Part shown: piece by piece, positions 11,190 through 21,536 of the stretch
How positions within the stretch are numbered: position 1 is the first letter of the stretch
How the letters are laid out: each line of letters starts with the position of its first letter
The notes under the pieces: generated by a model
Told to the model about the DNA's origin: nothing
Databases searched by the model: none
The model's input: the letters and a program-made list of their open reading frames with translations, nothing else
Assembly (NCBI RefSeq): GCF_000313135.1
Contig: NW_004457245.1
Span: forward strand, 4,830-47,007
DNA: 42,178 nucleotides
Direction of reading: 5' to 3'
DNA from: Acanthamoeba castellanii str. Neff
Taxonomy: Eukaryota > Discosea > Longamoebia > Acanthamoebidae
Translations under genes and position numbers: made by a program

Positions 11190-14100
11190 TTAGCAGTAGG
11201 AAGTGGTGGGTGGTGGCTTGGCGGGGGAGGAGGAGTGATCAGCGGCCGTTCGTTGCTGGTGTCGCTCGATCGCCGTCAGCGACCAGTAGTGCTGCTGTTC
11301 CGTGATGCGCCTATCGAGAAAGAAACGTTCAGCCGACGACATCAACACAAACAGGCGGAAGGCGGGAGTTGTACCTCTTCTCCACGCGGCTGATGAAGAA
11401 GCCCTGCAGAATGACGGTCTCGCTGTTGGCCGCGCTCCGCGCCTTGAACTGACACAGCACCGTCTTCTCGTCCACCAGCACACACTCAATATAAAACCTA
11501 CACATTTACAACAATTAGTAAATAAATCAATAACATTATCATTATCATTATTTCATTATTATATAAACTATAAAAGAAAATGAAATTAGGGTACGTACGC
11601 GATGCCTGGGTAGGTCTTGTGGATGAGGGAGACGAGGTCCTGGACGCCCTCGTGCCCGGCGCCGCGCTGGAAGCTGCCCTTGCCCCCGCCGCCGCCCGCA
11701 CCGCCCGACAGCACACAATCCGGGCTGAACAGTGCCTTGACGCCTACGCTCCAATCGGTCAGCCGCGTGCGTGTGCGTGTGCGGTGGTGCGTGTGCGTGT
11801 GCGATGGTGTGTGTGCGTGTGCGGTCGTGCGTGTTAATGTGTGTGTCGTGTGCCTACGTACGAGAGTAGTCGGCCTTGTTGAGGATCTCGTCGATGAACT
11901 GCGCCACTACTTTGATCTTCTTCTGGTTCTTCTTGGAGTCGAGATAGGTGTAGATGTCCCATATCTTTTTGTTCTTCTTCGTCGGCGCTGGCGCCGGCGC
12001 GCCCGCGCCCGGGGCGACGATGACGGGCTGCGGAGCCGGCGGCGCGACCAGGTCGACGTCGAGCTTGCGCCCGGGGTACGGAATGAAGCATTCCATTCGT
12101 GCCGGGTAGACCAGCTTCTTCTTGATGCCCTTCTCGACGGCCGCTGAGATGACCTGCTGGAAGTGGGGCAGCCAGTCGAGGCGCAGCGCGCGCCCGATGT
12201 GGACCTGCACGTCCAGGCGGATCGTCGGGCGCGACTTGAAGCACACAAAGATCGGCGTCTGCAGCTCCTCGCCCGCGTAAATGCACAACTGCCGTGTGCG
12301 TGTGCGTGTGCGGTTGTGCGTGTGCGTGTGCGTGTTAGACGCATTGATGTCGACAACGCGGCTGCTGCGGGCGAGGTACGGACCTGGCCCTGCACGGAGA
12401 GGACCTCCACGCGGATGCGGATGGGGATGGTGGGGGCATAGGACGTGAGGCCCGTCACGATGGCCGTCTCCAGCGTGAAGTTCATCCCATTGCCGCCGTA
12501 GTCGATATCCATCTCCAGCAGCTGCACCACCACCACCACCGCGTTCAACACAGTGTCGAAAAAAATGAGAATGAGAAGGGGCACGGGCGGTGGTACGAAT
12601 TGGTGGCCAGGTGCGTGAAGCGGGCGCCCTTGCCCACGGCGGGCATGGGGCCGCCCATGTTCATCTCCATCCGCAGAGGCGCCTGGGAATGGGGACAGAA
12701 CACGATGGTGAGTGATGGTGTGAAGTGGTGGTAACGGGGGGGGGAAATGGCATTGGGCGGTGGGAGAGTACAAGAAATCGGGGCAGGGCAACGGGTGCGA
12801 GCTTGCGCTGCACCTTGGCCAATACGAAGTTTTTGAAGGGCACCGACACGCGCATTTCCTATACGGCGCACGCATGAGCGGCGACACACACGACACGACA
12901 CGACACGACACGCATACACACACACACACAGCTGATGGTAAGGTACCTCGAACACACGACGGACCATCAGATTGGCGTAGCCGAGGAAGTCATCGTCGAT
13001 CTTCTCCTCCTTCCCGCCGAACGCGTCCAGCCCCACCAACTCCTCCCTGGCCTGTCGTGTCGTGTGGGTCATACGTTTCGAGGGCCTCTTTCAAGCGATG
13101 AACAGCGCAACGAGAACGAATGAAGTGTCCGCACCAGCTGGAGCGTGATCTCGTCGCGGATGGCGGTCGTCCACCGGGTGAGGAGCCGGTGGTTCTTTGC
13201 TCGCAGGCGGCAGCGGTCGAGGGCCGGAATGTCCTCGTAGGCCGCTTGCGCCGCAAGTTCCGGGCTCAGCCCCGCCTGATTTCAATTATAAATTATATAA
13301 ATGATTAATATTCATAAATTATATTATATTATATGGATTTTGAATAAAAAGTAAAAGTAAAAGTATAATAAAGTGGGAAAAGGTACCTTGCCGCGAACGG
13401 TGGGAAGCCCGAGCGCGGGCTGGGCACCGACGAACAGGGGCTCGGCGGAGGGGTTCACGATTTGGAACTCGAGGTAGGACTTGTCTCCGCCGCCGATGGC
13501 CTGGCGCAGCTTGGCCAGGCTGGTCTGCACCAACTGGCAGTTGCGCAGGGCGATCAAACCCAGCGGCTCCTCCTGCAAAATTCCAGTCAGCTTCGGGACG
13601 CAACCGCACGCACTGCACTACTAGGGAGGGTAGCTGTACGAAATCGGGGTGGAAGTAGGCGAGGTGGCCGTTGGTGTACAGTCTGAAGGCGTACTTCGCC
13701 CAGCCCGTCCTGCAAAAGGGGGAATTGAAGAGAGTTGAGTCAATCGCTCCTCTTAGGGGCAACCACGACACACACGCACGACACACGACACACAACACAC
13801 GACACACGACACACGACACACACACGGCAAGCGCTGTCGCAGTTCTGAAAAGGGGGCGTACTTGGTTTGGATTTTGAGGGTTCCCTCTTCCACATATCGT
13901 CCGCCGGAGGCCACGAACGCGTTGGCCTCCTTGGCGGGCGCGGAGGAGACGTCCGCCTGAGCCTCCTTGGCTTTGCCCTGCTGGAGGGCAACTGACATCA
14001 GCTCCCGCATCCATGCACGCAGGCACGACACGACACGACACGACCAACGACACGCACGCACGCACGCAGGATCTCTCTGGAGACTCGTGTACCTCATCGG

Positions 14101-14565
14101 ACATGTGGCGCTGGTGCAGCAGCGGGCCGCTATGCCCACGACCTCGCGCTGGGCCAGGCATAGGGGCGGAGGCTGCTGCGAAGGAGACCCGCTCCTTGGC
14201 AGGGGCGGAGGTGGGGGTGGGGGCAGGGGCAGGGGCAGGAGTGGTTGACGCCGTGGTCGAGGTGGCCACGCTGCTGCTGGCCTCGTCCTTCTTATGGGGC
14301 GAGTGGTGGTCGCCCACGTGCTCGGCGTGCCGCGCGGTCTCCTTGGCCTTGGAGCTGTTGTCATCGCTTTCGTTGTTGTTGTTGTTGTTGTCATCGTCGT
14401 CGCTGTTGCTGCTGTCATCTGACGCGCAGGCGACGGCGGTCATCACATCCGAGGACTCGGCGGTGGACGTGCCCTCCTCGTTGATGGCCCCGAGTCCCTC
14501 CAGCGGGTCCGCATCCTGCATGGTTTTTTCAAACAACACGACGCGCGCTGGCCGGTTAGCTCGCT

Positions 14566-14634
<69 letters not shown>

Positions 14635-16047
14635 GACAGCTGGACGAGAAACGGCCGGGCGGCGCATACCGACTCCTTGGAGGCGAAGCGCAGGGCTAGA
14701 ACCCAGCCTGGAGCGCAGAAAGGAATGTAAGATATGTGCATTTAAAAACAAAAATAAGTGATGGGCGGGTGAGCGTACGTTGGGTGTCCTCGCTGCTGGT
14801 GACTCGGAGCGTGCAGTCGTGGGCCTTGCCGCGGTGGTGCGCCAGGGCCGACGTCAGCTTCTTGCCCGTCAGCGAGTGCGTGCTGAAGATGGGCTTCTTC
14901 TCCGTGTGCTCGATCTCGATGCGCTCCTGAGTGGGGGTGGGGGTAGCAATTGAATTAATTTTGACTTAAGTTGAAGCGCCACAAGCTTCGCTGTCTTACC
15001 TCGCGTTTCCGGTTCTTCTGCGACAGAACCGTGCGACACTTGGACAGCACCACCAACCCGTAGCAATCGCCGAGAGGCTCGTCCTTCTGTATAATTCGTT
15101 GTCGTTAAAAGGGATTAGTTGCGCGTGGCGTGTGTGCGGTCGTGTGCGATGGCGTGTGTGCTGTGTGATGTGTGCGTGCGTGCGGGCTTTACGCGTACCT
15201 TGTGTGGCTTGTGGTATGCCAGAATGCCGTTCTCGTACAGGACGAACCACCGCTTGTGCCAGATGCCCAGCGATTTGATCTCGAGCATTCCCTCTTTGAT
15301 CGGCTCCTGCGGGGGAGAAAATAGCATTTTTATGTAATTATTCATTTATTCATTTTCCCACTCGCGGTGAGCCACGCCCAGCCGAGTCTAAGGGGAGGGG
15401 GGGCAAGAGTACCTCATTCATTTTGAGGTAGGGCGACAGATCGATGTTGTTGCCGTTCACTGCACGAGATTTGATGAGCACACGCACACGACCGCACGAC
15501 ACGCGCGCAACAGATGAGAAACGGACGTACGTGTGGAGGTATTGGGCGGAGGCATGGAGCCGAGCGAGGCGGTCTTGGAGCGCTGCCGCTCCTCCCTGAC
15601 CTTCTGCTCCTTCTCTTCTCTGAGCTTCTCCTTCTCCTCGCGGAGCTTCTCCTTCTCCTCCTTGCGGTCGAGCTTTCGCAGCAGCTTGGACTTCTTCGCG
15701 CTGGCGTCGCCCGAGGCTTCGCTTTCCACCCACGGGTCAGTCAACAGCATGCGAACCGTGATCGTGCCTGTCGAGCGGCGCAAGTTTTCAATCATGTGTC
15801 GGACGTGAGCAATGTACGACATTCGGGGAAAAACGACAACCACGACGCTGAGCGGTGTGAAGGAAATGAACAAATAAATACCCGTGGCGGGAACGTCGAC
15901 CATGTTCGACCGTCTGGCGATGCCACTAAGCTTCGCGGTCTGCACCACAGCATTTCCTCGCACCAGGCACTTGAGCGAGATGATCGCGGAGCCCTAATGA
16001 AGATTGTGCATACGCGATGTCAGACCACACACACATACACACGACAC

Positions 16048-16118
<71 letters not shown>

Positions 16119-17506
16119 CACACACGACACACACGATACACACATGACACACACATGACACACACAATTAGGGGAGGGTAGAAGTACGAGTGGCTTGTTG
16201 TTGCCCACTTTCTCGTGGTCGAAGACCTCGAGCAGGAGCGTGTCCTCCTCGGGGTCGCTGACGTTGAGCGAGAAGGCCTCGTTCCACACGGGGTCCACGC
16301 TCTGCGCCACCCACCGCGTTCTGACGCGCTGGCCGCCGACCCGCACCTTGCAGAACGGATCGGACAGCCCTGGAATTCGTACCACACAAGCATCGCATGA
16401 GTGCCGTCTGTGTCGTGTGTGGCGCGTGCGGCGAGTTACCGTTTTTGTTGGAGCCAACGAGGCCCTGTGCGGACTCGACCTTGACGTGCAGCGCGTAGCG
16501 GTAGTCATCCACTGTCTCTTCGGTAATGGCCGAGAAGCCGCCGTCGAAGGTGAAGTCTGAGACCTGTCTCTTCACAGAGATCGTTCGATCCGCGGAAGAA
16601 TGCTGCTTTGTGTGTTAGCCATGACACACACGACACACGACACACGACACACGACACACGACACACGTACATCAGTGGAGTGGAGGTCAGACTGGCGGGT
16701 CTTGAGCGGCCGAGAGAGCGAGGAGGAGCTGCGGACGGACGAGGACGAGGAGGTGACCGAGCGCAGGGAGAGCGAACGCGACGAGATCGTCCGCTTGGGC
16801 AATCCGGGCAGCTTCGCCCGCTGCGTGGCGGCGGCCATGATCGACTGCACGTACTGGTTGAGCGGCATCGCCGGCAGCTGTACGCTCGGGGTCTTCTCCT
16901 TCCTGTACCGTACCAGCGCGCCCAAGAACATCAGCTGTGTGTCGTGTTGTGTCGTGTTGTGTCGTGTTGTGTCGTGTGCCGTGTCTGTGGCAGCTCTGCT
17001 GCGCGTAGCGCGGCGTGGGCCGGTGAGCAGACGCACGTTTCGGTGGACAGGCTCTCTTCGGGGAAGGGGTGGCGGCTCGCCCTCACGTCAGGGAACGTCG
17101 GGTCCAGGCCTTGGGCACGCCATTAAGAATAAAGAATTAAAAATCTAATCAATTCATAGAGTTGTGTAAAGATGAAGGGGGTGTCTAAATAAATAAAATT
17201 ACAATTATTATTATTTTGATTAATTGAAAATTAAAAACGTAGTGTACCAGGGCCTGAGATGATGCCACCCACGACGACTGGGATGGAGGTGAGGGAAGAG
17301 GTCATCGATGGAGGAAGAAGAGAGGCGGAGTCGGACATCGGGTTGGTGGATGAGGTCGTGTTCGTTCCATTCTCGTTTCCTCCATTCTCGATCTTTCTCC
17401 TGTTGGGAACCGGCAGAACGAAGGCGACCACCACGAAGGCCACCATTGCCAACAGGCCCAGCACCACGCCGAGCAGGAAGACCACAACGACGCCTAGGGG
17501 TCCCAT
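11190..17506 (-). CDS. TEX2/Nvj2-type SMP lipid-transfer protein (TM-C2-PH-PH-SMP) with C-terminal NTF2/SnoaL-like domain
   Basis: About 25 exons encode roughly 1,290 residues. The ATG at 17506 starts an N-terminal membrane anchor (residues about 4-32, VVVVFLLGVVLGLLAMVAFV). A Ser-rich linker leads to a C2 domain (16571-16188) with LSDPFCKVRVGG and VDPVWNEAFSLNV. A coiled segment rich in REEKEKL follows, then a PH domain (EGMLEIKSLGIWHKRWFVLYE) and, after a Ser/Asp/Asn linker, a second PH-like fold (EEGTLKIQTKTGWAKYAFRL). The SMP domain spans about 13050-12050: FVLAKVQRKLAPVALP, PLRMEMNMGGPMPAV, LEMDIDYGGNGMNFTLET, then the helix QVISAAVEKGIKKKLVYPAR. The anchor-PH-SMP order matches TEX2/Nvj2, which act at ER contact sites and move lipids; that function is inferred. 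The C-terminus (about 11960-11200) reads as an NTF2/SnoaL-like domain: FIDEILNKADYS, ALFSPDCVLSGG, FISRVEKRITEQQHYWSL. Confidence 0.87.
14567..14632. repeat. (CA)n dinucleotide microsatellite, about 33 copies
   Basis: A perfect CA/TG run sits in an intron of the SMP-domain gene, between the end of the first PH domain and the acidic linker exon. Confidence 0.95.
16049..16116. repeat. (AC)n dinucleotide microsatellite grading into CACGACACA repeats
   Basis: A perfect AC run of about 34 copies lies in the intron after the C2-domain exon of the SMP gene. It passes directly into CACACGACA-type units at 16117-16165, which suggests both repeat kinds arose by slippage in the same tract. Confidence 0.93.
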
Positions 17507-17992
17507 CGCTAATCGATTAATCTAATCGATGCTGATGATGAATTCGGGGATCAATAGTGCCGTCGGTTCGCTTGTTTGATGATTTTCTTCTGCCCATGCA
17601 GGCGTGCAGTTGCGGGGGGCAGTCGTACAGATGAGCTTGGTGAATTGAGATTGGAGAGTTTGTCTGTGAGGCAGTAATACTGCCGCTCTGTTGCTGTGCA
17701 ACGGAGATTTTATTTTATTTTCGTCGGGACTTTTTTCACACAAGAACACTTACACACGGGCACTCTCGGCGAGCCACGGGCCGATGGTCACCGGCACCAG
17801 TGGCGTAACGGAGCTGCGTTTTGTCCCCGAAGCGCAAACTCAAACGAGGCGATGGCGTGATTGTTTGCGGGCTGGTGTTCTTTGCCTCTTAATTTTGGCC
17901 ACATTGCCTCTTAATTATGTTCCCACAATAGTTTGCAACAAGCACACTCTCAAGGGCACTTGCAATACAATGCTTCGCCACTCGCCCGCAAG
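17507..17992. promoter_or_regulatory. Divergent promoter region between SMP-domain gene and GST gene
   Basis: These 486 bp separate two genes transcribed away from each other and must contain both promoters. The GST-proximal part holds an exact 13-bp direct repeat (TTGCCTCTTAATT at 17882-17894 and 17904-17916), spaced 22 bp start to start, about two helical turns. No recognised binding-site name can be given. Confidence 0.45.
17882..17916. repeat. Exact 13-bp direct repeat upstream of GST
   Basis: Two copies of TTGCCTCTTAATT lie about 75-110 bp upstream of the GST start codon. Position and helical spacing suggest a pair of protein-binding sites, but this is inference. Confidence 0.5.
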
Positions 17993-18931
17993 ATGGACAA
18001 CGCTGACTCGTCTTCTTCCCCGTCGTCGTCCTCGTCGACGTTCAACCCCAACAGGGTGGCCACGAAGCCCACCCTGACCTACTTCCCCACTGGCGGACGC
18101 GCCAAGGTGGCCCGGCTGCTGCTGGAGGACGCCGGCGTCGACTACGACTACGTGAGCCTCGCCGACTGGCCCCAGCAGAAACCGCAGCTCCTCGCCACCG
18201 GCACGCCCCTACCAAACCGCATGACACACGCCGCACACGACACGACACGCACACGACACTCACGTCTGATTGCTCGCCGCACGTGTACAGGCAAGCTGGC
18301 GTTCGGACAGGTGCCGCTGTACGAGGAGCCGGGCTTGACGCTGGTGCAAAGCGGCGCCATCGCGCGCCATCTGGGCAAGAAGCTCGGGTACGCGGGCGCC
18401 AGCGACCACGAGGCGGCGTTGATCGACGCGGCCTACGAGGGCGTGAGCGACATCGTCAACCGGTTCGTGGCCGTGCTCGGCCTGCCCGCCGAGCAGGCCA
18501 AGACCGAGACCGAGCGGCTGATGAAGGAGTATCTGCCCCTCCAGCTCGGCTACCTCGACAAACTGCTCGAGAAGAACGGCAACAACGGGTTTCTTGTCGG
18601 CGGTCAGGTGCGTGTCGTTTCTTGTGTCGTGCGTCGTGCGTCGTGCGTCGTGCGTGCGCTGTGTCGCGGACGTGTGCTGTGACTTACCGAGGGAGCGGAC
18701 CGCCAGTTGAGCTACGCGGACGCGGCGCTGTTCACGATGCTGCAGAGCGCCTTCCGGAGGCCTGGCGCGGACTCGCTGGCCGCGCAGTTTCCCGCGCTCA
18801 AGGCCTACCACGACGGCATCCAGAGCAGGGACCGCATCAAGCGCTTCCTGGCCACCGACCCCTACGGCACCTCCGCTCCCGCGCCGAGCAGTGCCAGCAC
18901 CTCTTCGTCTGACGTCAAGGAGAAGAACTGA
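17993..18931 (+). CDS. Glutathione S-transferase, sigma-like
   Basis: Three exons (17993-18200, 18291-18607, 18707-18931; 750 nt) encode 249 residues. The ATG at 17993 is followed by a Ser-rich leader of about 25 residues. The thioredoxin-like domain starts TLTYFPTGGRAKVARLLLEDAGV, in which the Tyr of LTYF is at the usual catalytic position. AFGQVPLYEE holds the cis-Pro, and LVQSGAIARHLGKK carries the glutathione-binding Gln-Ser. The helical C-terminal domain contains GYLDKLLEKNG, FLVGG and LSYADAALFTML, the usual N-capping/hydrophobic staple region. The class is called sigma-like from the QSxAIARxL pattern. The first intron appears to use a GC donor (18201) with AG at 18289-18290. It is 90 nt long with no in-frame stop, so a retained form would add 30 residues inside the thioredoxin fold. 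The protein is predicted cytosolic and detoxifying. Confidence 0.92.
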
Positions 18932-18992
18932 CTGATTGACTTCACGGTGAGCTGTCCTAACATGAACTCAGGATTGGACACATGCATCTCGT

Positions 18993-19694
18993 CTAGGCCT
19001 TGTTCGGGGGCGCGTCGCTGCTGCTGCTGTTGGCCTCCCGCCAGCCACGGAAGCCGCCGGCGAGGTTGGTCACCTGGAAGCCGTTCTTGGCCAGCACTCC
19101 GCATGCCAGAGCCGACCGCGCGCCTGGGCAGAAAGGAGCGAGCAAGTCAGTGCCAACAGAGCATCTGAGGCGTGCGTGCGTGCCGCGTGTGTCGTGTGTG
19201 TCGTTTGTCGTGTGCTGAAGATTCGGGATGGGCGCATGACGTACCGGAGCGGCAGTAGACGAGCAGCTTCTTGCCCTTGAGGCTCTGCAGCTCATCGGTG
19301 GCCACATCCCTCATGACGCGTCCTGCGCGGGAAGCTGCCGGTTCAACACCGAGATCTGGGTGGGTTGCGGTGCGAAGCTTGTCCGGCAGACGTACCGAGC
19401 GTGATGGTCTTCGGGGTCCCGATGACGCCGGCCGCCCACTCATCCGGTTCTCGTACGTCCAGCAACTGCGTGCGCACCCAACAAAAACGAGATAAGCGAA
19501 ATGTAACCGCCGGAAGAGGCCCCGCAACAACGCACAAGGTCAAAGTCGGGTAGGTGGGACTTGGCTTCGGTCGCCTGCAGCACACCGAACGCGGGCGCCT
19601 GGTCACCGGCAGGCGAGGTGGCCAAGAAGCGGCGGCCGAGTCCGCCCGTCACCAGGCGCGCGACGTTGTGCTCACATGCTGTTGTGCACAGCAT
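18993..19694 (-). CDS. Single-domain rhodanese (thiosulfate sulfurtransferase-like), probably mitochondrial
   Basis: Four exons (19694-19536, 19465-19396, 19322-19245, 19123-18993) total 438 nt and encode 145 residues; all junctions keep frame. The first 50 residues are rich in Arg, Ala and Thr with few acidic residues (start MLCTTACEHNVARLVTGGLG), which suggests a mitochondrial targeting peptide. The rhodanese fold follows: LLDVREPDEWAAGVIGT, then LVYCRSGARSA, in which the Cys of CRSGARS is the persulfide-forming residue of the active-site loop. It ends with NLAGGFRGWREAN, the standard C-terminal motif. The reaction would be sulfane-sulfur transfer to cyanide or another acceptor; the substrate is not known. 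The gene is convergent with the GST gene, with 61 bp between stops. An in-frame CTG-rich region precedes the chosen ATG, but no better start is seen. Confidence 0.9.
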
Positions 19695-21536
19695 CAAAAT
19701 GTGCCAGACAAAATCTCAGCAAGCTTGGTCTTTTGAGGATGAGGAAATGATCCGGTGGGTACCTGGACGTCGTTGAAAAAGGGAGCTGCCGCTCGACCGA
19801 GAGATGAGGCGACTACGCTGCATTGTTGTTGTTGAAAAACGTTATGCAATAAATTACTTAATTGTTTTCTTCTCTTTCTTTTTCTGGCTGTCCTAGCTTT
19901 GGGTCTTGCGTTGAAGAAGAGGGCCATGACTTGGTGAATTGTGCCTTCTGAACGAGCATTCAAGTTGAGTGGGGTGGTGGTGTTGTTGTATGTGATTGAG
20001 AGATCACCAGCCACAAAAATTGAAATCCAATTTTGCATTAGCTCGTCTTCAAGTTTCGTGGTATTTGTCGAGGATACGAGAGGATGATGATGTATTACGC
20101 CTGCACTCTGATTATGTACATAAGGCGAGGATTGTCGAATGGTTACGCGTTCAGGCCGTGACTGCCGGACGGCCCGACATGGCGATAGTTGAAGGCGAAG
20201 ATGAGAGTCTTGCAGGGGTCTGGGTCCTCGTGACCTCCACGGCCCACGAGTACTTCGTCCCTGGTCCCCTCTTGCGACGTCTATGCTGCTGTGCCGACGG
20301 ATTGGGCGGCGATGACTGGCGAGCGGTGCTCACGGCAGATGAGGGAATGCTGATTGCGCGCGTAGGGGCAGGAGGGGGCTCGTCCTCTTCCGACGCAGCG
20401 GGGATGGAAGCGGGCTGCGAAGGCACGTTCCTCATTCGGACACTCGTCGGGCGGCGCTCCTCCTTGATGGGGACGGTCACCGAAGGAAGATTTCCCATTC
20501 CGAGTATCGCGAGATGGGGAAGTAGAAGGTGTTGAAGTAGATGTTGTTGCAGATGAGTGTTGTGTAGAGGCAGAGCCGAACTCAAGGGTTCCCGAGGAAG
20601 AAGTGGTAGACGAGGATCGGTTTGTGCTTAGGGCGCCAACTCATAAATGCTCTCCTGAACTGAGGGGAGATGAAGAAAACAGCCTACCTCTCTCTTTGAT
20701 TCGATTCGCGTCGAAGAGAAGTAGCTGTTTGATTCGTCTCGCGTCTAAAAGTGCTGGGTAGTGGGTGCCGGAGGGGAAGCTGAAGAGGACAGCGGAGGTG
20801 GGGTGCGAAGGGGCGAGGTGAAGTGAAGATCGATTCAGAAGACAACAAGCGCTCTTTCGCAGCCTTGACGATTTGGCATGCCTGGCAAAATAGGGGGATT
20901 AAGGGGTTTTGTCTACAAATATGCGCGAACCGTTACCGCCAACGCTTCCAGGAACCTTCCGCCGAAATCTTACAGCTCCTTGAGGTTCGAGTTCAAATCC
21001 CGCCAGGTGACACAAGTGTGTTCTCAGCAATGTAAGATAGTTCTTGTAATGTTCCTCGGCGGATTCACGTCGGCACGTTAGCCACCTATCGGGATTTGTC
21101 GATCCTCTTTGTGGTTGGCGCAACAAATTCCAGCACGTATCGTCTCGCACTACTCTCGTCTATTGTTGCCCAAGTAGAAGAAAGATCAACCAGAAAGCCA
21201 GAGTGAGCGTGAGGAGGGCCTCATCCCCGGCCATCGTTCCACCACCCTCCGGAGCCAAAGACAGCCTTTGGACACAAAAAACGAACAGCCACGTCGACAG
21301 CGCCAATTGGCTGGGTGGTGAGCACCATCATTGTGCGCAACCCTCTGCCTTGTTTCTTGAGCCTCGAGCGGTGTGACAGAGACATAACCGAAAAGGCCCG
21401 GACTGAGCACCACATACCACCACATAGAAGCCAACACCACACCAGAGAAAGCACGAAAGAGGAGGAAGAAAGAAAGCGAAAGAAAAAAGAGAGAAGACGA
21501 CACCTCACTCCGCCTGCTCTCAACACTGAATCGAAA
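19695..21536. other. 1.84-kb gap, mostly unassigned
   Basis: This is the longest stretch here without a clear gene. It holds the divergent promoters of the rhodanese and PH-BTB genes, an ambiguous reading frame at 20179-20761 (listed separately), an imperfect repeat of TTTGATTCG..TCGCGTC near 20695-20750, and a tRNA-like but rejected fold near 20880-21008. The CACGACA-type repeats that fill neighbouring introns are absent. Confidence 0.5.
20179..20761 (+). pseudogene. Ambiguous reading frame, possibly a frameshifted gene; no family recognised
   Basis: A + strand frame from ATG 20179 (MAIVEGEDESLAGVWVLVTS) runs to 20535. The next frame is open from just after a stop near 20464 to TAG at 20759-20761 and encodes an acidic stretch (EVEGVEVDVVADECCVEAEP). 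Together they would give a protein of about 190 residues if one base were lost or gained, or a small intron removed, between about 20465 and 20530. The minus strand is also open (20585-20151) but is Ser/Pro-rich, as expected from antisense composition. Third-position GC is only moderate on both strands, lower than in the sure genes here. No domain is recognised. It may equally be non-coding. Confidence 0.25.

Noticed and set aside
15514..16158. + strand frame ending in (His-Thr) runs
   Set aside because: It is antisense to the SMP gene and its tail is a translated AC microsatellite.
20880..21008. tRNA-like element: complementary ends GCCTGGC/GCCAGGT and a B-box-like GGTTCGAGTTC
   Set aside because: The span is about 129 nt, no D-arm or anticodon arm folds convincingly, and the T-stem does not pair around either possible loop.
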